Shown here: positions 1 through 11,920 of the stretch, piece by piece
Layout: every line of letters starts with the position of its first letter
Position numbering within the stretch: position 1 is the stretch's first letter
NCBI GenBank assembly: GCA_029207755.1
Contig: JARCOQ010000016.1
Span: forward strand, 10,755,307-10,819,306
Length of the DNA stretch: 64,000 bases
DNA from: Chamaea fasciata
Lineage: Eukaryota; Chordata; Aves; Passeriformes; Sylviidae
Direction: 5' to 3'
The notes under the pieces: model-generated
The model's input: only the letters and a program-made list of their open reading frames with translations
What the model was told of the DNA's origin: nothing
Databases searched by the model: none
Made by a program: the position numbers and the translations under genes

Positions 1-1530
1 ACTCTGCTGGGGCACGGACAGCATCCAAGTCTCTCTCACAAACACATGGTGGGCCAGGAAGGGCAGGGAGGGCAAGCAGTGATTTTTTTACAAAACGTGC
101 CCCTGACACCAGCTCAGGCGTGCAGGAGCAGAGGAGCACCTGAGGAACTGCCCAGGGGCTGCAGCCACTGAACAGGACACGCATGGACACCACAAAAGCA
201 AAGCCACAGAGGGGGCAGGGTGGGCTGACTACCCCTCACATCTTCTGGAGAAGCTGCCCTGGCTCCCGGGGGTGGGCTCAGGGCAGTGTGTCCCCTGGGA
301 CAGCAGCAGGGGACTGGACAGGGCAGGGAGAGCCCCATGCACAGCACAAGCTGTGTCTCAGCAGCGAGCCCAAGGCAGCAAGGCTTTTCTGGGACAAGGT
401 GGGGTTGCTACATCTCCTCTGGGTGGTCTGGAAGGCAGTTGGATGGTCCAAGGGATCCCAGGGGATGCCCAGAGGAAAGGTGCCAGGCTTGTGGGCAGCA
501 CTCTGAACTCTGGGGAAGCAAAACCCATGTGAGTGAGGGAGAGTTCCCCAAGCAGCACTGGTTGGCCAAGCTTCCCCTCACCTGCATGCTGTGAGAGAGC
601 ACAGAGGAGCCACAAACAACCTGCCTGGGCAGCACTGAGACCCCTCATCACGGGCTGTGGGAAGGATGAGCTTTGCTGAATATTTCTGAGGAACAGAGGG
701 TACCTTTGGGAGTCTTATCCAGGTTTTAATGAAGCTTTTTGCCATTGAATGTAAGTCAATTTTCTTGGAGTGATTACCCTATCTCTGGAGGATATTGTAG
801 GAATAGGTAAGAACTAGAGAGGGACAGGAATAATATCAAGGACTAGAACAATTCTCAAATAAGGAGAGACAGAAAAACAAGGTAGAAGCAGAATGAATAA
901 ATAATAAATGGTCTTCAAGAGACAGTCTGGAAGCTCCTCTTATCCCACTCTCATAAAACAGGAAATATGATGTTGAATTAAAAGGTGAAATAAAAGGTAA
1001 ACACTTTCCTCGTGTGAGCTGTAACAAGTGCTCAGGGCTCAGCGTAGTGTGATCCCAGACACTCCCCTGGGAGCTCAGCTCTGGCTCACAAGCTTCCGTC
1101 CTGGGATGCAGAGAAAGAGCCTGGGATGTGCTTTGGTCCAGGTGGCAAACTGGCTCCCTCCTGCAGCAGAGGCATCTCCCTGAGCTGATGAGAAACTCAG
1201 AGCTGGGGTTTTTGGGCTGAGGTCCCTGCAGCTGGATGATGTGTGGGAAGGATTCTCTGCCAATGCTCTTACATGCCAGTGCTACCTTCCCACGCTGGGG
1301 TCCAGCTTCCACCCTCTGGATCTGCAGCTGGTCCTGCAGGGACTGTCATGAAGCCACAGGTAAAACACGGGAGCAAGCAGATTTAAGAAGTGCTAATGCA
1401 GGAAGAGGCCATGAGCAGACTCCTGCCTCAGCCAGCCCTCTGAAGCTGGTTCCTGGGGACGAGACTTCAGGGAGCAGAAACTCCTCTCAGGTCTGCACCA
1501 GAGAATGAAGACTTTCTCCTTTTAAAATTC
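1..1530. other. Unannotated noncoding stretch
   Basis: GC-rich, CAGG/CCTG-rich single-copy-looking DNA up to about 700, then a more AT-rich part (700-1010). Overlapping open frames occur on both strands, but none has a recognisable domain or plausible exon boundaries. No tandem or interspersed repeat is visible. Confidence 0.6.
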
Positions 1531-1534
1531 ATAA

Positions 1535-1830
1535 AACAACCCAGACTGTAAGTTACAAACTGCGGAGCTCCTATTTACATATATCACCGCAAGAAGCACA
1601 GTGCTCGTTATGAATTATTTAGCATGATGAACTCTCACACCAGCCCTGCCTGCTCTGTGGCCTCCTCTCAATTAGGCCTTTGTGGCACAGGGGTCAGTAG
1701 TAACAGGTCACTTAACTGTAAATAAAAGTGACACTGGGAGATCTGCTGGAGTATTTATTTGTACTGCTGTATTACTGTAAAACTGTTTATGGAGATCAGC
1801 TCCTCACATGTTTACTTGTCATGCAAAAAA
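1535..1830. promoter_or_regulatory. Candidate conserved noncoding element
   Basis: AT-rich island between GC-rich flanks. It holds a CAATTAG homeodomain-type core (1669-1675), a nuclear-receptor half site AGGTCA (1705-1710), and TATTTATTTG (forkhead-like) near 1752. The texture resembles vertebrate developmental enhancers. No alignment was possible, so conservation is inferred and not shown. Confidence 0.35.
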
Positions 1831-2955
1831 TGTGTTTAGCAACATGCACCTGACCCAGTTTATGCCCAGTGCTGTGGCTGTTCCTGCTGCCCTGGCTGGG
1901 CACTGCTCTGCCCAGGGAGCTGCTCACCCTGCCCAGGCCAGCATAGAACTGCACCCAGGCTCAGGACAGGCACCATGCAGGCGTGGGAGAGCTGCCAGGA
2001 GCAGTCCCCGAAATGGAATGTCCTGTGGCAAAGAAGAAAATTTGCTGACGGTGAGTTTGGTTTGTCAGTTTATTTGGCTTTCAAAAGGACAGCGTCTTAA
2101 GGAGAAGTTTTGGTGCTTTTCCACCTGATGCCTTTAATGTTCTTAAAAAGAACAAATTCAGAAGGGATGTTAAGTTCTTCATTTTGGACCAAATTAAACA
2201 CTTCCCCATACAAAAAGGCTGCCCTTTGTTCTGTTTTATGGTACTCTCTTCTTTGTAGAAGTTTATGAAAAGTCATTTAATGTCAAGCCACTGTTTCTGG
2301 GCTTTTTGAGCTGCAAGCAAATAGAAAAATGAGGTTTTAGCCCCACTCCCCAGGGAGCTCTGTCCCAGCTGGCAGCTCTTCCTCCCTCTCTGCCTGGCAC
2401 CCTCCATCCATGCCATCTACCAATCTCCACCAGCACAGCTGCAGTGCAGCTTGCTCTGCCACCTGACACAGGGCCATGGCCCCGGGGGATAGTGGGGCCC
2501 CTGCAGCCTTCAGCCAGGCAAGGACCACATTGCCCTTGGTCTGCAACGGTCCACAGATTCATTGCCATCACTGGGATCAACCTGCATCAAAAATTAACTG
2601 CTGCCCAGTGGAGCTCCACTGTCAGCAGGTGCTGCTCCTGGGGTCATCCTCTGTGCAAGGGTGCATGGGCTGAGGGTCCCCAAAGGCCAGCACGTCCCTG
2701 TAGAGGTGTACCTCTGGTCCCTTGTCCCCAGAGGATGCAGCCAGTCCAGCCTTGCTTTTCTCTGTGCCTTTGCAAAAAGCTCTCAGTCCTAAATCCCATG
2801 GAGAGACAGTAGCAGCATGTCCCTCCAGAGTGCCAGGGCTGGTGCCTGCCTCCCTCCTGGCCTGGTGGGACAGGGAAGTGGGGCTGGGGGCTGCCCTGCC
2901 ACTGTGGGACAGGGCTGGGATCCTTCACATCCGGCAGCAGCCCCTTCCCAGGGCT
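1831..2955. other. Unannotated noncoding stretch
   Basis: Mixed composition: GC-rich at 1860-2010 and 2340-2950, AT-richer at 2030-2340. Short open frames only, on both strands and without similarity to known proteins. Nothing repetitive seen. Confidence 0.55.
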
Positions 2956-2959
2956 CAGA

Positions 2960-3160
2960 ATGGCTTTTCCCAGGAACCGTTATTAGCTCAGTATGGGAGG
3001 TGATAATAACAAGCCATTAATGGGAATCTGTTTGAGTGCCACTGTGTGACAAGATCATAAATTAATGGTCGTTTCATTTATTGTCATTTTATCCATAACA
3101 AGATGCTGATTTTCCTCCTGGGATAATGAAATTGATCTGTAAGAACCATAAATCCTCCCC
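2960..3160. promoter_or_regulatory. Candidate conserved noncoding element with CCATTAATGG palindrome
   Basis: AT-rich island with a perfect 10-bp palindrome CCATTAATGG (3014-3023). Its half ATTAATGG recurs at 3061-3068. GTTATTAG and GATAATAAC lie just upstream. The TAAT-core density fits a homeodomain-bound enhancer. This rests on motifs alone. Confidence 0.35.
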
Positions 3161-4139
3161 CGTGGTGGGGCTGGAGCAAGGTGCTGGATGAGCAGGGTAA
3201 TGGCAGAGATGTGAAAGCTCATGAATCACGTGGAGGAGAGGGCAGCTGTGCTGAGGGAGCTGGCATCGCACTGTCCCCTGTGCCAGAGAGCTCTGCAGGC
3301 TGACAGTGAGGTGTTTCAGGCATCACATCAGGAAGACCCAAACAGCTCTCAGTGGCTTGTATTTTCTGTTAATGGAAAATAATGTTTTAAAGGCAACCCA
3401 AAATGGTCCAGGGCACTCTGTCACCTTCACCCCACCAGGGGTGTCCCAGACAGGTGCTGCCCAGCCCACCAGTGCACCAGCAGCTCAGGATCAGCCAGGA
3501 AGAGGATTGATGGCTTCTGTAGCCTTCACCTGGAGCATAAAACAAAAACACATTAGAAATTTGGAGCTGACATGCTTCCTTTGCTTCGTGTTCCCTGCTG
3601 TTCCCAGGACCCCCAGCCAAGCACCTTCACTCAGTGGACAAGTCTAGCTCCACAGTAGTGACTGCCTGGAGGTAAAAATGAAGAAGAGAAAATTATTACG
3701 TTTTTAAATGGGAAAAGGAATGAGAGCTCTTGGGGCAATGAGTGCCCTCCTCACCCTGCTGCACAAGCAGCAGCAGCACCTGGCTCTGTCCTGCCCCGTG
3801 CCCAGCTGGCTGCCACAGGGCCCTGACCCACACTGTCACTGTCCTGGTCATACTGCTGGGACCCCTCTCTTCACACCCCTTCAGTGATTGAACCACCGGA
3901 TGCCTGTTGGAGCCCTCACTCGTCACCCTTTCCCTCTCCTCATCTTGCTCTCCCCTTTACAAGATGAGACGCCCTTGCCTGGCTCAGGCAGGATGTGGCA
4001 CCAGGGCTGCCTGGACAGAGAGTCCCCTACCCAGAGGGATCCTTCAGCAGAGGAGGAGAGTGGGGAGGAGACCCCTGGGACCCTCAGCTGCAAACCAGCA
4101 CCTCCTGTGGAAAGGTGTTTAGATGGCCTTACAGCTATC
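3161..4139. other. Unannotated noncoding stretch
   Basis: GC-moderate single-copy-looking DNA without repeats, RNA genes or recognisable coding sequence on either strand. Confidence 0.55.
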
Positions 4140-4420
4140 TGGGCTCTCTCCTTGTGCAACTCAGCAGAGATGTAATTTTAAATATAGCTATTTTTCTCAC
4201 TCAGATATGAGAAATATTAACTGGCCAAACTTTGCTGTGGCTGTCACCATCCTTTTAGCAGTGTGATTGCCAGCAGGGATTTATCGTCCTCCCAGCACCT
4301 GGGTTATTTGAGGTTTGCTTTGCTGCAGGGCCAGGGCAACAATAAATTTCCCTCTCCTCTGGAACATGCTCTGACCTCTCATTTTCTAATAAAGTGTTAA
4401 ACCTTGGAGCAACTACACTG
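4140..4420. other. AT-rich island, weak regulatory candidate
   Basis: Contains runs such as ATTTTAAATATAGC and GAAATATTAACTGG and ends near TTTCTAATAAAG. Less motif-dense than the better islands. Could be a conserved element or simply AT-rich neutral sequence. Confidence 0.2.
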
Positions 4421-5519
4421 GGCAGGTGCTGGAGAGGAGTGGAGTTCCAGCTAACCCCGTTGTGGGGTTGCAGGGCACCCTCGGGGGCCAGAACGTCTCT
4501 TCCCGCGGTGACTGTCAGGAATTCTGGCTTCCTTTTCCAGGGAGAGCCCCCTCCCCAGGCAGAGGCTGTGTCCTGCCTGTCCCTGGCAGCCACACCCAGC
4601 AGAGAGTGCCCGAAGGCATCAAGGGAGGGTGTGCAGGAGAACCCACCCTGGGGCCTGCCCAGGACAGTGGCAAAGGGAGCAGCTCAGGGAGATCCCCCAC
4701 CCCACAAATGGTGTGTCCCCAGTGCAGCCCCCTGCCCACTCCAGCCACCCTCCTTCGGCAGGCCAGACCCAGGCAGTGGTACAGGGACAGCAAGAGCTGC
4801 TGGCAACACTGAGCTCATCACCAGCACGGGGTTCAGGCTGTTAAATGGGTCCCAGCCAGCAGCCTGCCACCCCTCACCATTCCAGCCCTCCCTGCTCCTA
4901 CAGGGCTGCAGGAGAGGCTGATGGGGCAGCAGGGGTGATGGGTGGTGCATCTGCTGCTGGTCCATTACAGACCCAGTGGTGACTGCAACACCAGGTTCCA
5001 CTGCCTGAGCTGGTTGGTGACTTACGGCAAGGGGCCGTGTTGTGATTTTTCCGATATATTCTGTTTGGATTGGCAAGTTGGTCTCACTCTCAACTGACTG
5101 ATAAAGCACTAGACAGGGGATTAGTCCTCTTGGAAGCTAAAGAAAGAGGTAATTTGGGTTGTTTATAGCCTGCAGGGGTAGAATCAAAATGTACAATACT
5201 GAGAGAGTCAAACTTTTACGGCGTATGGCAGAGCCATAACTCAGAGCAAGTATCACACATTACAGTCCTGTGAAATGCATTCCCGTGACAAAAGGCTGGA
5301 AAGGCAGAAAGAATGAGAGGAATTAATCTGTTCTTGGGACAAATATTGTAATGAAGACAGGAAATGCCAAGAAAACTAACCCCCACCTGGTTCAGTGTTG
5401 GAATTGGAGTGTTTAGCCCAGAAGTCCCGGCCCTGCACTTTGGGCAACATTGGGAACAGCCCCAGCCCCAGCGTCTCTGCAGTGTGGGCAGAGGGGAACC
5501 CTAGCCTGACCTTGGCTTT
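4421..5519. other. Unannotated noncoding stretch
   Basis: GC-rich at 4421-4980, with a CTCF-like core on the minus strand at 4724-4740 (GGCAGGGGGCTGC when reverse-complemented). Mixed composition follows to 5519. The open frames of 128-175 residues overlap each other in different frames and resemble no known protein. Confidence 0.5.
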
Positions 5520-5830
5520 TCTGCACTAAAGGAGTAACAGCTTTCCCTCAACTGGGTTTTGCTGGATTTCCACAGCTATTAAATCTAATTGCTGAGATAG
5601 AGTTATAAAATTATAATTTTAACCATGCAATTTAGATGGAGTAACCGGTCGCCTATTTCTGTGATTATCCCTGATTATTAAATGAACAGCTGCCTCCAAA
5701 TATGTTTGCAACAAACTAATTCAATGAGTGCATGTGCCTGAATATTCATGGCCCTTATTCGCGGCACAGACTTTTTCACTGTGACTTTAAAAGTTAATTT
5801 ATCCTGGCAGTTTAAATAAATCCACTTCCA
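5520..5830. promoter_or_regulatory. Candidate conserved noncoding element with 16-bp palindrome
   Basis: Dense AT-rich island. A perfect 16-bp palindrome TAAAATTATAATTTTA spans 5606-5621. Around it are TCTAATTGC, GATTATTAAATGAAC and an ACTAATTCAATGAG stretch. The few CpGs sit inside AT-rich sequence (ACCGGTCGCC near 5644), which is common in ancient conserved elements. Function is inferred only. Confidence 0.45.
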
Positions 5831-7984
5831 TCAGCCTTGGTTCAGGCTCCAGACTTTGACACTGGGTTTGGCAGGAGGAAGGTGTCCCAGCCCCTGCCTC
5901 GGCGGCCGCTCGCTCAGGCACCAGCACCAGTGTCAATTCCAGGCTTCTCCCGTGTCTTGTTTGCGGGTTTGACAGCTCTTCTCTGCACAGAACTAACACG
6001 GTGTGACACTCCACAGTCTGTTTGGTTTAGCTCTTCCACTAAAATTTGCAACCATGCCAAGCAGTCAGGAAGTAACCCGCCCTCCCCAAGCACTGAAATA
6101 TGGGTACAGCTGGCCGGCTCCACAGCCTGCCGGAGGCTCCCCGACTGCGGGGCCAGTGTGGGCTGAGGAACGGTCCCCAGCAGCCAGCACTCACCCTGGG
6201 ACCAGGAACTTCATTCTCCTCCTTGCAAAGGAGATGCCTTGCATTGCCACCAGCCAGAGTGGAGCGGAGGGGCCAGGAGCACCCCAGGCAGCCAGAACAG
6301 TTTCCAGCCTGCAGTGCCAGGGGTGGCTGTGGGGCAGCCACAGGGGCAAGTCCCACAACCCTGCAGGGCAGAAGGAGGCAATGGGACACGGGGCAGGAGC
6401 CCTTTGACAGTTTTGGCCATCTCTTGTGGCCCTGGGCAGGGGCAGAGATGTGTCAGGGTCTGGCTCCCCATGGGATAAATGCTACAGTCCCCAGTCTGGC
6501 CTGTGAGAACATTAAATGGATTTCTTGGACTTAAATCTCTGTGCACTCTTCAGAGTAAGCTGCACTGCTACTGACCACAGGAGCATTTTAATAACAGTCA
6601 CAGCATGATACAGACTGCTTAGAAACCCAAAAGTACTGCCTGAGTGAGTGCCCAAGAATAGTTATTTCATCTGATGCTGCTCCTATCACAAAGCTCTGGA
6701 ATTGCCCCTGGGATCTCCCAGCCACAGTGGCAGCACGCAGCCTCTGGCCCCAGCAGAAACCTCCTGCACTTGGGAACGTGCTAGGCTTTACATACTTACT
6801 GGAGAGAAACAGCAGCTGCTCAGGAGGCAAGCTCAGCTCCCAGGACACATTTCTGAGGTGCCTATTAGGCAAATGCTGGCAGCACATGCCTGGGTTCTCC
6901 AGGCAATCCATCCATCCTGCCCCCGTGGAAGTTCAGCAGCCGCTCCACTGGAACAGGCAAGCACCAGCCTGGAACACCAAGCCTAGTCGGGGCAGTGACT
7001 TGTGCAACCTTTAAGTGCAACAGCTTCCTCACATCCCCACTGACATGTCCTTTGGCAAGCAACCACCATTAAAATAAAAGGTCTGTTTAAAGCTTTTATT
7101 AAAAATCCAAGAAAAAAAAAAAAAGAAAAGAAAAATCTGTTAAAGCATTTGAAATGTAAAGTAGGGCTTTCATTTCAACACCATCCCTGCTGCCTTTTGT
7201 CTCTTCCTGTACAGAGGTTTCACAAAAAGATCCCCAGTTTGACAGATGTTCAGATAATACAAAAGAGGCCAACATCTGATTGTGGGGGAAAAGAAACAGA
7301 TCAGCTGAGCCAGGCCAGAGCTGTTGGACTGTGACAGGCTGTTCTGCAGAACCAAACACCAATAGGAAGGAGGGTTCAGATGGCTCAGGAGGGCTCTCCT
7401 GCTAGAGAGGGGAGCCCATTCCACAGCCTTCCCATCTCCTTGAGCCCAGCATGTCCTCCCAGGGGACATCCCTCCATCACTGTGTCCTGGCCCCCAGGGA
7501 CAGGGGTCTGGGTCTGGCTGGGGGTCCCCCACCTCTGCAGCTCCCATGGCTCAGACAGTGCTGCCCTCCCAGTTGGTCTGAGGGTGCATGTCCCTGGGTG
7601 CTGAGGCTGCATCACTTGGGCTGTTTGCCATGGGTGGGCACAGGGACAGGCATCTGCTCCAAGGGGTTGCCCTGTTGCTGGGCTCTGCTTGTCCCAGGCA
7701 TCACCTGAGGAAACTTCCAAGGATCCAGGTGAAAACTCATCCCTGTGTACCAGTCCCTTTGGGAGAAACCAAACTTCTCCTCAGGCCCTGCATGGCAGCT
7801 GTCAGCCCTATGTCCCTGCTCTGTGGGTCTGTCCCCATGGGCAGGGCAGGAGCAGGCCCTGCCCTGGGACCAGGGGCTTTGGGTCCCTGCCCTGGGAGCA
7901 AGGTTTGGCAGGGATGCCACTCTCTTGCAGCTGGGGAGGCAGAAACAGGCACCAAGGAATGCTCCTGCTGTTCTAACAAGGAAC
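5831..7984. other. Unannotated noncoding stretch with a short A-rich run
   Basis: GC-rich DNA with many overlapping short open frames and no recognisable gene. An A-rich run at 7111-7135 (A13 followed by AAAG and AAAAA blocks) is simple sequence. The part at 7000-7300 is AT-richer. Nothing else is supported. Confidence 0.55.
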
Positions 7985-8280
7985 AATAGATTAAAAAGCT
8001 AGTTAAAAATTCATCCAGGAGAGGCAGAGTTTCCCAAGCATATCAGAGTTAATATTTATAAAGGGGATTGTTGCTCAGTCTCAATTATCCTAAAAGCTTG
8101 GTACAACTGATGCATTGGAGAAACCACGAACGCAGACGTGTCAAGGGAAAACCATTCCCTGTGACCGCTAACAAAATGCAATCAGATCTGCAGCATGTGG
8201 AGCCAATTGATTTTCAACAAGTCCTACAATGTAAACAAATGATTGATTCTCAGCCCTTTCATTTCTGAGCGAGCACCAGA
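7985..8280. promoter_or_regulatory. Candidate conserved noncoding element with forkhead and TGATTGAT motifs
   Basis: The island carries a perfect forkhead core TGTAAACA (8230-8237) and, two bases later, TGATTGAT (8240-8247), the half-site type bound by PBX/HOX proteins. CCAATTGATT lies upstream near 8203. Such close spacing of sites is typical of developmental enhancers. Binding and conservation are untested. Confidence 0.4.
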
Positions 8281-9839
8281 CACCTCTCCAGCTCTCAGTG
8301 CAGGTGAGGCTGGAGGTAAACACGGCTGCAGTGGGGCAGCTGCAGCACTTTCATCACCAGAGAACAGCAAGAGCTTTGATTTTTGTTTCCCCAGACCCTT
8401 AAGCAGCCAATAAATAATGAACAATTCCTCATGTAAGCAGCCCCCGATCATGTGAAATCCTTCTGCTGCCAGTGGTCATGTCAGACCACATTCTGCCGTC
8501 AGTGGGAGTCAGGAGTTTTTTATTGCTTTTTGCATTTTGCGTGCTCTGATGTTTCCAGCTTTGCTCTGATTTACTGGAGACAGATGAGACAGGAATATCT
8601 CCAAGAGCTTTCTCAGAGCTTTGTCAGTGGCTGCAGCGGTGCACTGGTGTGTGTCTGTGCCAGCCGTACAGCGGCTGCTCAGATTGCTCCCCTCTCCCTG
8701 TGAAACCAATAATCCAGACTCCACTGCCCCGGCGGCTGCCCAACCGTGCCCCTGGGTATGTCAAATTACACTTCAGCCCAGCACGGGCAGACTGCCAAGA
8801 TCAGCCCTGGCCCTGGGCACGGGGGGCACCCAGGGCCGGGGCTGCAGCTGCCAGGGCAGCACCTAACCCCAGGGTGAAGCCACGGGACACCGGGGTGTCA
8901 GCCACTGGCACGTCTCCTTTCCCCCCTGATTCACTCACTGGCTGCCCTCTCCAAAGTGTTTTGGTGCCATGGAGGCACTGGTGTGGGGCAGTCTGTGCTC
9001 CCCAACCCTGCAACCCCTGCTGGAACACTGTTAGGATTACTGATGGAGCAGCGGAGGGGAAAAGTCACATTTCCACAAACTGTGATAATTATTGCAGCAA
9101 TAGGTATAAAACTGCATTTCTAGAGCTCTGCCACCTGCCTGTTTCTGCCTTGTATGCAGAGTGATGAGCTGTCTGGTGCTTCTGCAGCACAGGGTCCCCA
9201 GGGAGGAGGAGCCACTGCCCCATTCCCAGAGCCCCTGCGAACAAGGGCCTGGAGCTCTGCTCTCCCAAAGGTGCCACCCACCTTACCCCAGGAGCAGAGA
9301 GTTGCCCTCGGGGCTGGGGGCCTGCAGACAGCCATGTCTGGGTGTGCAGCTCCTCCCCAGCACAGCAGGAACAATGTGGGACTGCTGCCTTGGATGTCCC
9401 TCTTGGGAGCTGCCCTCTGGCCACAGAACCGAGTCCCTCCCAGGAACAGCCTCCTCTTTCCAGAACTCTCTGGGGCTGGGCATTCATGACCCTCTGGGGG
9501 GGTCCCAGAGGTGGTGGAGCTGTGGGGTGGCAGAGCTGTGGGGTGGCAGAGCTGGGAGTTCCCCAGTGGTGTACGTGGCGGCACGCCGGGGGCTGCCAGG
9601 CACAGTGCCTGCTCCTGGCGCCAGGGGCTGGCACCATTCCCCGTGAGTGGGTGCAAATTCTGCCTAAAACACAAACAAAGGAGGAGGCTTGCATGGGCAC
9701 TGACAGATTCCTGTGCATAGAGGGACTCCACCAGGGCCAGGAGTGTTTCTGTTTAAAATTAAAATGGTCTTTTCAAAGCAAATTAAAACTCGCAAAAGCA
9801 ACCACGAACATCTGTGATCTCCTCACAAAGGCCTTCCTG
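8281..9839. other. Unannotated noncoding stretch
   Basis: GC-rich, with a short tandem repeat near 9517. Two minus-strand open frames of about 205 residues (9089-9731) overlap each other in different frames and oppose plus-strand frames over the same DNA. They look compositional, not coding. Confidence 0.55.
9517..9552 (+). repeat. Short 16-bp tandem repeat
   Basis: The unit GAGCTGTGGGGTGGCA occurs at 9517-9532 and 9533-9548, followed by the start of a third copy. Too short to be more than a local duplication. Confidence 0.7.
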
Positions 9840-10260
9840 GCTATTTTAGAAATTACCCTGTGCCCATTATAGTATCAGCATAATTCTGCCTCTTTATTTC
9901 AAGCTTGCAAGATATTTATATTTCAAATAATTTTTACATAGTTCAAATGTGAATCACAAGCTGGTTTTTCTGCTTATGCATTAATTGCATGTGTGTGTCC
10001 AGTGCTAAGCCTTATTGCCATGTAATTTGTACAACGTAATTAACCATGTAGAAACCATATTACGTTGTGTTTGGAAGTGTTACATCCAGTTAATCTAATT
10101 GACTAATAACATGTTTTCATTTAGCAGCACGTACTGTATTTCCAGTGATTGAATTAATGTCATGTTAACGGCTGCTTTTTGCAACAACATTTGGCATAAA
10201 TTGCATTAAAAATTGATGTTCGTACAAATGTATTTTGAATACAGCTCAGCATGTGGCCTG
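9840..10260. promoter_or_regulatory. Strong candidate conserved noncoding element
   Basis: About 420 bp of AT-rich, non-repetitive sequence with many TAAT, ATTAAT and TTGCAT words. A perfect 10-bp inverted repeat ACAACGTAAT (10031-10040) / ATTACGTTGT (10059-10068) has an 18-base spacer. Nearby are GCATTAATTGCATG and GTTAATCTAATTGAC. This is one of the most enhancer-like blocks in the window. Cross-species alignment would decide. Confidence 0.5.
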
Positions 10261-11689
10261 GGAAAACACTCCTGCTGTTTATTAAATCAGCTCCACTTAC
10301 GAGTGCACTCTGAGGCACAGCACTGCTGCCCTGCCCGTGCCCTGGGACCCCCTGGGCCACTGTGCCCCCATCCTGCCCCGGGGCTGAGCCACCCGAGCTG
10401 TGACACAGATTCCTTCCAGCTCCTCGGGCTGGCAGTGCCCAGGGTTACAACTTTATTGCCTGGGCTCTTTAACAGCACTCCCTGTTGGTGAGATTGTGGT
10501 GGCAAACTCCAGGCATGTGGTGGCAGAGGCAGAGCCAGAGGGACCCCCAGCCATGCCCCGGCTGAGCCCCCGTGGCTGCTCCTGGCCAGCCCACCAGCCT
10601 CTCCGACAGCAGCCTCCAGGACAGGATGGACACATGCTCCACAGCCACCTCCTTCCCTCCTGACCACAGTCTAGGGGTTCCCCAGGGAGGTGCAGCAGCC
10701 AGGAGACTCCCACTCCCCTTGATCTGCTGGGAAACAACTGGAAGTGCAATGCCCAGAGCACTCTCCAGAGCCACCCCCTCTGGAGGGGCCAGGACAACGG
10801 GCATGGGCAAGGGCCAGTGCACACAGACAGGCCAGTGGAATCCAAACCTGTGACCACAAGCCCAAAGACAGAGCCCAAGGCTCTCCCTGCTTCTCTTTGA
10901 TGGATTAAAAATCCTGATTTCTTTATTCTATACCCGTCAGTGTATTCTGTTTCTGCTGGGATGAAGGGAGTTGGTTTAAGATACTTGTGAAAGCAAAGCT
11001 AAAAAAGAACAGGAAAATTGTTGGTTGTGGTGGCACTCGTCCAAAGCCAGTAAAGCAGGAAAACAAGGCACAGATATATTTGTGCTGATGGCAGCTTGAT
11101 GTCCTGTCTCCTCACAGACATTTTCCTTGCCATTGCAAAACTGCATTTTCCCCACCTCTGTAAGCACCACTCTGGTAAACTCGAGGGGCTCTAAAACTCA
11201 CCACAAGTGGCCTGTGAGCCAGGGAGTGTTCACAGCTTTGTGGGGGAGAAAGTTTCCCTTCCTTGGTTTGCTGTTTTCTTTGCAGGCTACACAGGCTCCA
11301 TTCTCCATCTCTCCGACATTCGCTGCTGATCTGCCCCACGGGTGAGCATGCTGTGGAGGGGGCTCACTGGAGCTGCATTGCTGCTGCCGACGTGCAGCTG
11401 TAACCCCAGGGCATGCAGGTCCCGTGCTGAGCAGGAGCCCGCAGCCCTGCACACCCTGCAGGGATGGGGGGCCGCGGTCCCCCAGTGCCACCGGGACAGC
11501 ACAGGGCACACGGAACTGCCTTCGCCTCCCAAACCGGGCAGCTGCGGGCTGCAGCATTCACCCAGGAATGCCGCTCGCTCTCAGAAGCCATCCCTGTGGG
11601 TTTCAAAGGCAAAACTCGGACTCGAGCTCCACCCTACAATCAGCACAAAGAGGAGTGACAGCCCTGACTCATGGCAGTGTACTTCATTG
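10261..11689. other. Unannotated noncoding stretch
   Basis: GC-rich at 10320-10880, mixed afterwards. Overlapping open frames on both strands (up to about 141 residues) show no domain. No repeat family recognised. Confidence 0.55.
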
Positions 11690-11920
11690 GACCCCAGCGT
11701 GATATTGCATCCCACCAATGACCTCTGAGAAACAAAACCATAACCAGAAAGAAGCTTAAATCACAGAACCTCAGAGCAATTAAAAGCCATGTTCATACAG
11801 AGCCATTAGTGCTGATTCTCACACTCTTTACGTAGAAGCAGAACATAATAATCATTTCCAATTAAATTATGCTTCTCCGAGGTGCATTAACCACTTTTAT
11901 CCATCCGATTAATTGGATGC
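11690..11920. promoter_or_regulatory. Candidate conserved noncoding element
   Basis: AT-rich island ending in a near-perfect 16-bp palindrome, ATCCGATTAATTGGAT (11903-11918, one symmetric mismatch pair). TTCCAATTAAATTATGC and CATAATAATCATT lie upstream. Homeodomain-type motif content; function inferred. Confidence 0.4.

Noticed and set aside
9089..9731. Two overlapping minus-strand open frames of about 205 residues as genes
   Set aside because: They overlap in different frames, oppose plus-strand open frames, and have no domains. GC-rich DNA lacks stops by chance.
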